DNA of 64,000 bases from Flavobacterium sp. UBA7665 (lineage in GTDB: Bacteria > Bacteroidota > Bacteroidia > Flavobacteriales > Flavobacteriaceae), in NCBI GenBank assembly GCA_002483285.1, contig DLHP01000043.1, positions 124,001 to 188,000 of the forward strand, written 5' to 3'. Below the pieces are notes generated by a model. It did no database searches, had not been told where the DNA came from, and saw only the letters and a program-made list of their open reading frames with translations. Both the position numbers and the translations under genes were made by a program. Shown here piece by piece: positions 1 to 8,224 of this stretch (the first letter of the stretch is position 1; each line of letters begins with the position of its first letter).

Positions 1-1
1 T

Positions 2-2152
2 GAAACCGCTACACAACAAGGAACCTCCTTGTCAGATTGGGGCAATCTGGTAGCTTCTAGAAATATCATGGCCCGCATCAAAGGAACAGGCGATGGAAAA
101 GCGCTTTTACTTTTGTCACATTACGACAGCGCACCCCATTCGGCTTCTCTTGGTGCCAGCGACGACGCCTCGGGTGTGGCGACAATCCTAGAGGCCGTGC
201 GCGCTTTCCTGCATGCCAAGACACCCCACAAAAACGACATCATTATCCTTTTTACCGATGCCGAAGAACTCGGGCTCAATGGCGCGGCACTTTTCGTAAC
301 ACAGCACCAGTGGGCCAAAGAGATTGGCCTCGCCCTGAATTTTGAAGCGCGCGGTACCGAAGGCCCCAGTTACATGCTTATGGAGGTGAATCGGGGAAAT
401 GCCGCTATGGTCAAGGCGTTTACCGACGCCAAACCCGGTTATCCGGTCTCCAATTCCATGATGTACAGCATATACAAAATGCTCCCCAACGATACCGACC
501 TGACCGTTTTTCGTGAGCACGGAAAAGTCCCTGGCTTTAATTTTGCCTTCATCGACGGGCACTACAACTACCATACTGCGCAGGATGACTACGCCCACCT
601 GAGCCCCAAAACCATCGAGCACCAGGGCACGTATATGATGCCTTTGTTGCAATATTTCTCGAATGCCGATTTGGCGAACCTGGATTCGACCGACGATTTC
701 GTCTATTTCAATACACCATTTCGTTTCGTGAGCTACCCTTTTTCATGGGTCTGGTACATGTGGTCTGGTGCTTTGGCGCTTTTTCTTTTCCTTATTTTTA
801 TTGGTGTAGGCAAAAGGGTTTTGAACTTCCGGGAAATGGCTATCGGGTTCCTGCCGCTTTTGGGCGCGTTGGCTTTGGCCGGCCTGCTCACCTTTTTGGG
901 TTGGAAAATCCTGCTTTCGGCCTATCCGCAATACAATGACCTGCTCAACGGTTTCACCTACAACGGGCACGATTATATTGGTGCGTTCGTGTTTTTGGCG
1001 TTGGCCGTTTGCTTTTTGCTGTATCTCAAACCACGAAACGAAAATGCAGCAGCCAATCATAGTGTGGCGCCGTTACTGCTTTGGATTGTCCTCAACCTGG
1101 CTATTGCAGCCTATCTGCCGGGCGCCGGATTTTTTATCATTCCGGTGTTTTTTGGCTTGCTTATGTTGGCTTATTTTATCGTTACCCAATCGTCTAACCA
1201 TTTCATGAACTTACTGTTGGCGGTTCCGGCGTTGGTGCTTTTTGCACCGTTCATCGTCATGTTTCCGGTGGGCTTGGGCCTCAAAATGCTCACGGGCAGC
1301 GCGGTACTTACGGTATTGATGTTTGCGCTCTTGCTACCGGTGTTGGGCACTTTTCAGCGAAAAGGCTTGTGGTCACTGGTCATGCTACTGGTCTCTGTAG
1401 TGTTTTTTGTAAAAGCACACCTCAATTCAGGATATGAACCCGAAAAAGCCAAATCAAATAGCTTGGTTTACCTGCTCGACGCCGATAAAAACAAGGCGGT
1501 CTGGGCCACTTACGACGTCAACCTCGACCCATGGACAAAAAGCTACCTGGGTGAAAATCCCACGCCGGCCACCGCGCTCAAAAGCCTGCCGTTGTTCAGC
1601 AAATACGACACGCCCTTCTCTTTTTCGGCTGTTGCGCCTTTAAAACCCATCGCCAAACCAAGCATTGAATTTCTCAGGGATTCTGTTATCGGCAACCAGC
1701 TCTACCTCAAAATCCGGATTACGCCCAATAGAAAAGTCAACCGTTATGATATTTTTGCCGATGCGACAACACCTTTCCATAACTTCAAGGCCAACGGCGC
1801 AACCGCTTTGGGACAAAAAGGATCTTTGTACCAACGCAAGAACGAGCGGGTCCTGAGTTACTATGTTGTGGCGAACCAACCCTTGCTGCTTGAATTCAGC
1901 GTACCCAAAAAAGCCCACCCCAACCTTTGGCTACTGGAGAGTTCATTCGATTTGACTTCAAACCCGATATTCAAAATGATTCCACGCAAAAACTGGATGA
2001 TGCCCACACCTTTCGTACTCAATGACGCCGTAATCATCCGCCAGCGTATCCGGCCAGCACATAAACCGATTATTGCAAGTCCGGTATTGGCCATTCCGAC
2101 TGTAAAAGACACGATTGTCGTAGCCAAAGACACGATCAAAAATACACCATGA
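2..2152 (+). CDS. M28 family zinc aminopeptidase with multi-spanning membrane domain (5' end outside window)
   Basis: The frame is already open at the first bases, so the N-terminus lies upstream of the window and the first in-frame TTG (29) is not a real start. The N-terminal third is an M28 aminopeptidase-like domain: the zinc-ligand motifs HYDS, SDDASG, DAEELG and FEARGTEG appear in order, then a final histidine in the HYNYHTAQDD stretch. The remaining two thirds starts near position 740 and holds about eight hydrophobic helices, followed by a soluble C-terminal part of roughly 230 residues. This layout, an extracytoplasmic peptidase tethered by a polytopic membrane region, is common in Flavobacteriia; the natural substrate is not known to me. 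The stop codon overlaps the next start (ATGA), so the two genes are probably co-translated. Confidence 0.85.
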   Translation, partial: ETATQQGTSLSDWGNLVASRNIMARIKGTGDGKALLLLSHYDSAPHSASLGASDDASGVATILEAVRAFLHAKTPHKNDIIILFTDAEELGLNGAALFVTQHQWAKEIGLALNFEARGTEGPSYMLMEVNRGNAAMVKAFTDAKPGYPVSNSMMYSIYKMLPNDTDLTVFREHGKVPGFNFAFIDGHYNYHTAQDDYAHLSPKTIEHQGTYMMPLLQYFSNADLANLDSTDDFVYFNTPFRFVSYPFSWVWYMWSGALALFLFLIFIGVGKRVLNFREMAIGFLPLLGALALAGLLTFLGWKILLSAYPQYNDLLNGFTYNGHDYIGAFVFLALAVCFLLYLKPRNENAAANHSVAPLLLWIVLNLAIAAYLPGAGFFIIPVFFGLLMLAYFIVTQSSNHFMNLLLAVPALVLFAPFIVMFPVGLGLKMLTGSAVLTVLMFALLLPVLGTFQRKGLWSLVMLLVSVVFFVKAHLNSGYEPEKAKSNSLVYLLDADKNKAVWATYDVNLDPWTKSYLGENPTPATALKSLPLFSKYDTPFSFSAVAPLKPIAKPSIEFLRDSVIGNQLYLKIRITPNRKVNRYDIFADATTPFHNFKANGATALGQKGSLYQRKNERVLSYYVVANQPLLLEFSVPKKAHPNLWLLESSFDLTSNPIFKMIPRKNWMMPTPFVLNDAVIIRQRIRPAHKPIIASPVLAIPTVKDTIVVAKDTIKNTP

Positions 2153-2943
2153 AAACAATAGGCATTTTAGGTTGTGGCTGGCTTGGATTCCCATTAGCGA
2201 AAGCATTGGTCGAGAAAAATTGGGCAGTGAAAGGTTCGACAACTTCGACAAACAAACTAGCCTTACTCCGCGAATGCCGCATCAAGCCGTTTTTGATCAT
2301 TCTCGACGAGCGGCAAATCGACGGCGATATCGATGATTTTCTGGAAAACCTTGCTGTGCTAATCATAGACATTCCGCCCAAAGCAACCACCTCTGATTTC
2401 ACCAAAAAAATCGAGTTGCTCCTTCCGCACATAGAAAAATCAACCGTACAAAAAGTAGTTTTTATCAGTTCGACCTCCGTCTACGACGACCAAGCCGTGT
2501 TGGTTGACGAGGCCACACCGACCAATCCACTCACCGAAAGCGGCAGGCAGCTCGTCAAATCCGAAGCGCTTTTGCAGGGCAACCCCAACTTTAAAACCAC
2601 TGTGATTCGCTTTGGCGGCCTCATCGGCGAAGACCGACATCCAGTAAAGTTTTTATCGGGTAGGAAAAATGTGGAGCAGCCCGATTCGCCGGTGAACCTC
2701 ATCCACCAAAAAGATTGCATCGGCCTCTTGCTAAACCTCATCGAAAAAGAAATCTACGGTGAAGTCTTTAATGCCGTTGCGCCCTCACACCCCACCAGGA
2801 AAACGTATTACACCAAAAAGGCGCTTTCCTTTGGTTTGCCGCTACCCGAATTTGCCCAGCAGCAGGGCGCCACAGGGAAAACCATTTCTAGCGAGAAAAT
2901 AGTAAAAACGCTGGCATACGTTTTTGAGGTTCCCGAACTGTAA
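2149..2943 (+). CDS. NAD(P)-binding Rossmann-fold protein (YeeZ/epimerase-like)
   Basis: 264 residues. The N-terminus MKTIGILGCGWLGFPLAKAL contains the GxGxxG dinucleotide-binding loop right after the first strand, as in YeeZ-like and extended short-chain dehydrogenase/epimerase-like proteins. A middle segment VVFISSTSVYDD resembles the SSxxVY strand of NAD-dependent epimerases, but the canonical YxxxK pair is not evident, so catalysis is uncertain. The C-terminal half (VNLIHQKDCIGLL, EVFNAVAPSHPTR) matches the usual epimerase layout. The start overlaps the stop of the upstream M28 peptidase by four bases, indicating one transcript. No substrate can be read from the sequence. Confidence 0.75.
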   Translation: MKTIGILGCGWLGFPLAKALVEKNWAVKGSTTSTNKLALLRECRIKPFLIILDERQIDGDIDDFLENLAVLIIDIPPKATTSDFTKKIELLLPHIEKSTVQKVVFISSTSVYDDQAVLVDEATPTNPLTESGRQLVKSEALLQGNPNFKTTVIRFGGLIGEDRHPVKFLSGRKNVEQPDSPVNLIHQKDCIGLLLNLIEKEIYGEVFNAVAPSHPTRKTYYTKKALSFGLPLPEFAQQQGATGKTISSEKIVKTLAYVFEVPEL

Positions 2944-2998
2944 CGACCGCGGGATTTTGGTGACCTATCCTTATCTTTAAAAAACCAACACTACTTTT

Positions 2999-4990
2999 AT
3001 GAAATTAAAAAGCAACAATCCCAGAAACCCCAATCTTCTCGGCCTGAGCAGCAAAACCGCTTTCCTGCTGCTTTGGAGTCTCTTCGCAGCGACGGCTTTG
3101 GGTCAGCAGAAAAACAACCTGGTGGTACCCAATGAAAACCTGATTGCACAAGGTATCCCAGACATTTCAAAAGAATTGTCTAACGCCGTCAAGAAGTATT
3201 CTGAAGCCCGTGGCGCCGGATTGAGCGCCATCCACCCGAATGGCAATGAAATCATCATCAACACGCGTTTTGGCTCGACGTCCCAATTGCACCGTGTGGT
3301 GATGCCTTTGGGTATGCGCGAACAGCTTACGTTTTTTGACGAACCTGTTGCCGGGGCGACCTACGAGCCCACCAAAGGCAGCTACCTCGTGTATTCGCGC
3401 GATGCAGGCGGAAACGAGTTTGGCCAATTGTATAAGCTCGACCTCAAAACCCTCGAATCCAAACTGCTAACCGACGGCGGACGCTCGCAAAACGGCGGTA
3501 TCGAATGGCGTCGCGACGGCAAAGGATTTTTCTTCACCTCTACCAAACGCAACGGCGGTGATCGTGACATTTACTATATGGATCCCAATGACCCGAACTC
3601 GGTTAAACTAATTTTGGAGGTAAAAGGCGGTGGCTGGGGCATTGAAGATTTATCGCTAGACAATAAGACACTTTTGATTGGCGAATCGATCTCGGCCAAC
3701 GAATCGCACCTTTGGTCACTTGATGTAGAGAGCGGGAAATTGACCGAAGTCACCGACCGCAAGTCGAAAGGCGTGATCCAGGGAGGCGCCAATTTCTCTA
3801 ACAATGCTGATGAAATCTGGTACATCACAGACAAGGATAATGAATTTGAACGTTTGGCCACTTTTAACCTAAAGACCAAAAAAACGAGCTATTACACTTC
3901 AAAAATTCCCTGGAATGTAGAAGGCTACCGACTGTCTGAAGACAAAAAACAACTGGTTTTTACCACCAACGAGGCCGGACTCAACAAAGTATATTTAATG
4001 AATACCGCCGATAAAACCTACACTGAAGTCAAAAACCTGCCTGTTGGTTTGATTGGCGGCACGGCATTCACCAAAGACGGCAAGTATGTTTTCTTCACCC
4101 AATCGACGGCTAAGACTTCGTCGGATGTGTACCGATTGGATATCGCTTCGGGACAAATCGTGCCCTGGACCAAAAGTGAACTCGGGCAAATTCAGGAATC
4201 GGATATCTCGCTGCCAAAACCCATCGAATGGAAAAGCTTCGACGGCATGAAAATCACCGGATTTTACTATCCCGCGGCGGCCAAATTCACCGGGAAAAGA
4301 CCCGTCATGATCAACATCCACGGCGGACCCGAAGGCCAATCGATGGCATCGTTTTCGGGCTCGGGAAATTATTATACCAATGAAATGGGTGTGGCGATGA
4401 TTTTCCCCAATGTGCGTGGCTCGTCTGGATTCGGCAAAACGTTCATCGCCAAGGACAACGGTTACCTGCGCGAAGACTCGGTTAAAGACATTGGCGCCTT
4501 GCTCGACTGGATTGCCCAGCAGCCCGACCTCGACAAAGACCGCGTGATGATTATGGGCGGCAGTTATGGCGGTTATATGACGCTGGCTACGGCTTTCCAT
4601 TACGCCGACCGCATCCGTTGCTCGGTAGACATCGTTGGGATTTCAAACTTCAACACCTTCCTTAAAAATACCGAAGAGTACCGACGCGATCTCAGGCGCG
4701 TAGAATATGGCGATGAGCGCGACCCGAAAATGGCCGCTTTCTTTGAAAAGATTGCGCCACTCAACAACATCGACAAAATCAAGAAACCCCTTTTCATTAT
4801 TCAGGGTACGAATGACCCTCGGGTTCCGGTAACCGAAGCCACACAGATGCGTGACAAACTCAAAGCCAACGGCAATGTGGTTTGGTACCTCGAGGCCAAA
4901 GACGAGGGACATGGATTTCGCAAGAAACCCAATGTAGATTACCAGCGACTGGCAGTAATCAAATTCATGCAGGAATATTTGCTTAATTAG
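2999..4990 (+). CDS. S9 family prolyl-oligopeptidase-type peptidase, secreted
   Basis: 663 residues. An N-terminal hydrophobic stretch (TAFLLLWSLFAATALG) ending before QQ looks like a signal peptide, so the enzyme should act in the periplasm or outside. Residues about 60-400 show repeated WD40/TolB-like propeller blades (for example GGIEWRRDGKGFFFTS), typical of the S9 gating domain. The C-terminal alpha/beta-hydrolase domain holds the triad: Ser522 in GGSYGGYM, Asp606 in GTNDPRVP and His638 in DEGHGF, in the usual order. Such enzymes cleave short peptides, often at dipeptide ends; whether this one is DPP-like or acylaminoacyl-peptidase-like is not decidable here. A strong bidirectional terminator follows and separates it from the convergent M13 gene. 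Confidence 0.9.
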   Translation: MKLKSNNPRNPNLLGLSSKTAFLLLWSLFAATALGQQKNNLVVPNENLIAQGIPDISKELSNAVKKYSEARGAGLSAIHPNGNEIIINTRFGSTSQLHRVVMPLGMREQLTFFDEPVAGATYEPTKGSYLVYSRDAGGNEFGQLYKLDLKTLESKLLTDGGRSQNGGIEWRRDGKGFFFTSTKRNGGDRDIYYMDPNDPNSVKLILEVKGGGWGIEDLSLDNKTLLIGESISANESHLWSLDVESGKLTEVTDRKSKGVIQGGANFSNNADEIWYITDKDNEFERLATFNLKTKKTSYYTSKIPWNVEGYRLSEDKKQLVFTTNEAGLNKVYLMNTADKTYTEVKNLPVGLIGGTAFTKDGKYVFFTQSTAKTSSDVYRLDIASGQIVPWTKSELGQIQESDISLPKPIEWKSFDGMKITGFYYPAAAKFTGKRPVMINIHGGPEGQSMASFSGSGNYYTNEMGVAMIFPNVRGSSGFGKTFIAKDNGYLREDSVKDIGALLDWIAQQPDLDKDRVMIMGGSYGGYMTLATAFHYADRIRCSVDIVGISNFNTFLKNTEEYRRDLRRVEYGDERDPKMAAFFEKIAPLNNIDKIKKPLFIIQGTNDPRVPVTEATQMRDKLKANGNVVWYLEAKDEGHGFRKKPNVDYQRLAVIKFMQEYLLN

Positions 4991-5007
4991 CAAATTCGCC
5001 CCAATAA

Positions 5008-5044
5008 AAAACCCCATCCGATTGAGATGGGGTTTTGTTTTTTT
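5008..5044. terminator. bidirectional rho-independent terminator between S9 and M13 genes
   Basis: Perfect 11-bp stem AAAACCCCATC / GATGGGGTTTT (5008-5018 and 5026-5036) with a 7-nt loop, followed by a T-rich run; the A-run on the left makes it work for the convergent minus-strand gene as well. Confidence 0.9.
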
Positions 5045-5054
5045 GGGAATACTG

Positions 5055-7106
5055 TTACCAGATCTTCACGCGTTTTTCTGGCGCGATATACATGCCGTCG
5101 CCAGCTTTGATGTTGAACGCCTTGTAAAAGGCATCCACATTCTGCAAGGGTGCATAACCCCGTACGTTATCGGGTGAATGCGGATCGGTCTTGAGTTGGT
5201 TGCGCAACGCCTCATCGCGTATTTTGCCACGCCAGACTGTTGCCCAGGAAATGAAGAAACGCTGCTCTGGCGTGTAACCGTCGATTAAACCTGGGTTCCC
5301 GTTGGCTTTTAAGGCCATTTGCAACCCATCGTAAGCGGCATTGACACCACCCAAATCGCCGATGTTTTCACCGAGCGTGAATTTTCCGTCGATTTTAGCA
5401 CCTTGAATCGGCTCGATGGCGCTGTACTGTGCGGCCAATTGGTCTCCCAAGGCGGTAAATTGTTTTAAATCTTCGGCGGTCCACCAATCCTGGAGGTTGC
5501 CGTCGGCATCGTATTGCGCGCCCGAATCGTCAAAACCGTGCGAGATTTCGTGTCCGATTACCGCACCAATACCTCCGTAGTTTACTGCTTCGTCTGCAAG
5601 GTAATTGTAAAACGGCGGCTGTAGGATGGCAGCGGGAAATACGATTTCATTGTACGAAGGATTGTAATAGGCATTCACTTCCTGTGGTGCCATCATCCAT
5701 TCTGTCTTGTCTACGGGTTTGGTGAGCTTGTCGATGTCTTTTTTGAAATTCCAGACCGATACATTGTTCATGTTGTCAAAGTAAGTTCCGCCTTCCTGCG
5801 GACTTTTCACGACGACAGTCGAATAGTCTTTCCACTTGTCTGGATAACCGATTTTGATGGTCATTTTTTTGAGTTTATCGATCGCTTTTTGTTTGGTGGG
5901 CGCCGACATCCATGGCAGGTTATTGATGCGGATTTCGTAAGCCGCAATGATGTTGCGGATCATTTTCTCGGCTTTGATTTTGGCTTCGGCAGGGAATTTC
6001 TTATCCACATACAATTTGCCCAAAGCTTCACCGATACTGCCATTAACTGCAAACAACGCGCGTTCGTCAAGCGGCCTTCTTTTTGAAACGCCACCCAATG
6101 CTTTTCCGTAGAACTCAAAGTTGGTGTCGCCGATAGTTTTAGACAACTGCGAGGCGCTGCGGTTAAGCAAAGACCAGCGCATGTAGGCTTTCCAATCGTC
6201 GATTTTATTCTCTGCGAGCAAAGTGTTCAAAGCCGTCATGTATTTGGGCTGGCTCACGATGACTTCTTTGAGGTCGGCGATTCCGAGCCCTTTAAAATAG
6301 GCTTCCCATTGGATTGCGGGCATGAGTTTTTGCAATTCTGCCACGCTCATGGGGTTGTAGAGCTTTTTGCTGTCGCGCATTTCAGAACGTTCCAACCTCG
6401 GTTCAGACATCCTGATTTCGAATGCGAGGACTTTGTCGGCATTGGTTTTGGCCTGCGCCGGAGTATCGCCAAGGAGTTGGAACATTTTAGCGACATGCGC
6501 CGCATATTTCTCACGCTTTTCCTGCGAATCTTTATCGGCAGCTACATAATAGTCGCGATCGGGCAAACCGAGCCTTCCCGGACCGATGTTGACCGAGTTC
6601 TTGTTACTGTCCTTATCGTCGGCACCGATATAAAACCCGATGAAACCAATGCCACCCATGGGTTCCATTTCTACCAACAGTTTTTGCAGGTCTTGCGTGT
6701 TTTTTATCGCGTCGATTTTGGCTAGGTACGGTTTTAACGGCGACATGCCTTGTTTATCGCGCGCCACGGTATCGGTTACCGATTTGAAAAGGTTGATGGC
6801 TTTGCTTTGGTCGGTTCCTGCTTTGTAGGTTTGCTTTTGAGCGGCATCTTTGAGGATGGCCATCACGTCTTTGTTGGTCTTCTCGAAAAGTTCCATGCCG
6901 CTTCCCCATGAGGTTTTGTCGTCGGGGATTTTGGTTTCGTTGAGCCAGCTTCCGTTGACAAACTTGTAGAAGTCATTCCTTGGGCTTGCGCTTTTATCCA
7001 TATTGGCAATGTTGATGCCCGGTTCTTTTTTGATGTCCTGCGCCTGCACGTTGAATCCAACGAGCAACGGAAGCACGAAGAGCCATTCTCTTTTTACGAT
7101 TTTCAT
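5055..7106 (-). CDS. M13 family metallopeptidase (neprilysin/PepO-like), secreted
   Basis: 683 residues from the chosen ATG at 7106, which begins a clear signal peptide (MKIVKREWLFVLPLLVGF, cleavage near VQA-QD). Longer in-frame starts upstream would run into the promoter region of the divergent SCO gene and would bury the signal peptide. The HExxH zinc motif is in VIGHEISHGFDD, and the third ligand lies in GENIGDLGGVNAAY. The PGINIANMDKSASPRNDFYKFVNG-type segment near the N-terminus is typical of bacterial M13 enzymes, and the length is normal for the family. It cleaves oligopeptides in the periplasm or at the surface. It is convergent with the S9 peptidase, sharing the terminator at 5008-5044. 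Confidence 0.92.
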   Translation of the reverse strand: MKIVKREWLFVLPLLVGFNVQAQDIKKEPGINIANMDKSASPRNDFYKFVNGSWLNETKIPDDKTSWGSGMELFEKTNKDVMAILKDAAQKQTYKAGTDQSKAINLFKSVTDTVARDKQGMSPLKPYLAKIDAIKNTQDLQKLLVEMEPMGGIGFIGFYIGADDKDSNKNSVNIGPGRLGLPDRDYYVAADKDSQEKREKYAAHVAKMFQLLGDTPAQAKTNADKVLAFEIRMSEPRLERSEMRDSKKLYNPMSVAELQKLMPAIQWEAYFKGLGIADLKEVIVSQPKYMTALNTLLAENKIDDWKAYMRWSLLNRSASQLSKTIGDTNFEFYGKALGGVSKRRPLDERALFAVNGSIGEALGKLYVDKKFPAEAKIKAEKMIRNIIAAYEIRINNLPWMSAPTKQKAIDKLKKMTIKIGYPDKWKDYSTVVVKSPQEGGTYFDNMNNVSVWNFKKDIDKLTKPVDKTEWMMAPQEVNAYYNPSYNEIVFPAAILQPPFYNYLADEAVNYGGIGAVIGHEISHGFDDSGAQYDADGNLQDWWTAEDLKQFTALGDQLAAQYSAIEPIQGAKIDGKFTLGENIGDLGGVNAAYDGLQMALKANGNPGLIDGYTPEQRFFISWATVWRGKIRDEALRNQLKTDPHSPDNVRGYAPLQNVDAFYKAFNIKAGDGMYIAPEKRVKIW

Positions 7107-7248
7107 TTTTAGTTTTTTTGGTGATGCGACAAAACTAAGACAAAAACTTTTAAAACTTGTTACACTTTCGCGCCAATTAAAGTTGTGTAAAACAGAAAAT
7201 AAAACAGACTGGTTTCGTATTTTTGCAGCGCCTAAAGAGGCCAACACA

Positions 7249-7920
7249 ATGCTACACTTTTTTAAAAAATACCGGATTTTCTTTCTCACGATGGGTGTGA
7301 TTTCTGCGGTTGCCATTTCACTATTCTATACGGTCCTCAAGCCAAAAAAGACGCTTCCGATTTTTAACCCTGCCGATGTGAATCCCGAACTCGTAGACAG
7401 CACCGTACAATACGTGCGCAAATACCACACAATTGCTAACTTTTCACTGGTCAACCAAAACGGCAAAACCATCACGCAGAAAGATTACGAAGGCAAAATT
7501 TATGTGGCCGATTTTTTCTTTACCACCTGTGGCTCGATTTGCCCAAAAATGACGACCAACCTGGTCGAGGTACAAAAGGCGATCGGCAACAACCCAAAGG
7601 TGATGCTGCTCTCCCATTCGGTGACACCAGAAATAGACAGCGTTCCGGTGCTCAAGGCTTATGCTATAAAACACAGGGTAAATGATGCCAAATGGAACCT
7701 CGTGACCGGCGATAAAAAAGAAATTTACGCGCTTGCCCGAAAGTCCTATCTGGCCGTGAAGTTGGGCAAACCATCTGAATTGTACGACATGGTACACACC
7801 GAAAATTTCGTTCTTGTGGATGCCAAAAGACGCGTGCGCGGATTCTACGACGGCACCAAAAAAGAAGATATTGAAAAGCTAATCGCAGATATTGAATTCC
7901 TTTGTAAAGAAGACCAATAA
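7249..7920 (+). CDS. SCO1/SenC family copper chaperone / thiol protein
   Basis: 223 residues from the ATG at 7249. An N-terminal membrane anchor (IFFLTMGVISAVAISLFY) is followed by a thioredoxin-like fold. The SCO copper site is complete: Cys94 and Cys98 in TTCGSICP and His183 in VHTENFVLVD. Family members deliver copper to the CuA site of cytochrome oxidase or act as thiol redox proteins. A longer reading frame starts about 80 codons upstream but overlaps the divergent M13 gene and lacks the anchor at its N-terminus, so it was not chosen. A sequence TATTTTTG (7218-7225) is a possible -7 promoter element 24 bases before the start. Confidence 0.9.
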   Translation: MLHFFKKYRIFFLTMGVISAVAISLFYTVLKPKKTLPIFNPADVNPELVDSTVQYVRKYHTIANFSLVNQNGKTITQKDYEGKIYVADFFFTTCGSICPKMTTNLVEVQKAIGNNPKVMLLSHSVTPEIDSVPVLKAYAIKHRVNDAKWNLVTGDKKEIYALARKSYLAVKLGKPSELYDMVHTENFVLVDAKRRVRGFYDGTKKEDIEKLIADIEFLCKEDQ

Positions 7921-7946
7921 ATAGCGGTCGAATTGCTTTTTTATCC

Positions 7947-7974
7947 TTAGATTTGTAATCTTAATTCAATCTAA
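7947..7974. promoter_or_regulatory. feo promoter -7 element and candidate metal-regulator operator
   Basis: TAGATTTG (7948-7955) fits the Bacteroidota -7 consensus TAnnTTTG, although no well spaced -33 TTTG is visible. It is embedded in a perfect 7-bp inverted repeat TTAGATT / AATCTAA (7947-7953 and 7968-7974) with a 14-nt spacer, and a nested AGATT-TGT-AATCT repeat (7949-7961). A repressor bound here would cover the -7 element and the transcription start. Fur or the nearby DtxR-type protein are candidates; this is inference. Confidence 0.45.
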
Positions 7975-7981
7975 ATAAGCG

Positions 7982-8224
7982 TTGCGCCAAACCATTGCCA
8001 GTTTAAAAAAAGGGGAGAAAGCCGTCATCAGGGATTTTGACGTCGAGGCCATTCCGCTCAAATTGCTTGAGATGGGCTGTTTGCCCGGAAACCTCGTAGA
8101 AGTCTTGCAGGTTGCGCCTTTGGGCGATCCATTGTACCTCAACATCAACGGCTCGCACCTGGCAATCCGTTTAGAAACCGCGCGTGAAATAGAAGTCGAT
8201 CCCTTAACCATCGCACTTCAATGA
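7982..8224 (+). CDS. feoA: FeoA ferrous iron transport protein A
   Basis: 80 residues with a TTG start. A stop codon lies two codons upstream of the TTG (7976-7978), so no ATG is available, and the N-terminus RQTIASLKKGEKAVI matches FeoA proteins from the first residues. The small SH3-like fold is recognisable by IPLKLLEMGCLPGNLVEVLQ and by GDPLYLNINGSHLAIR. FeoA is a cytoplasmic partner of FeoB needed for Fe(II) uptake. Its stop overlaps the FeoB start (ATGA), which implies translational coupling. A candidate operator sits immediately upstream. Confidence 0.92.
   Translation: MRQTIASLKKGEKAVIRDFDVEAIPLKLLEMGCLPGNLVEVLQVAPLGDPLYLNINGSHLAIRLETAREIEVDPLTIALQ

Noticed and set aside
3995..4600. 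201-codon open frame antisense to the S9 peptidase
   Set aside because: Fully inside the S9 gene; composition is that of a reverse-strand shadow.
7003..7248. N-terminal extension of the SCO protein
   Set aside because: It overlaps the signal peptide region of the divergent M13 gene and places the membrane anchor internally.
7107..7316. N-terminal extension of the M13 peptidase
   Set aside because: It buries a clear signal peptide and overlaps the SCO gene start.
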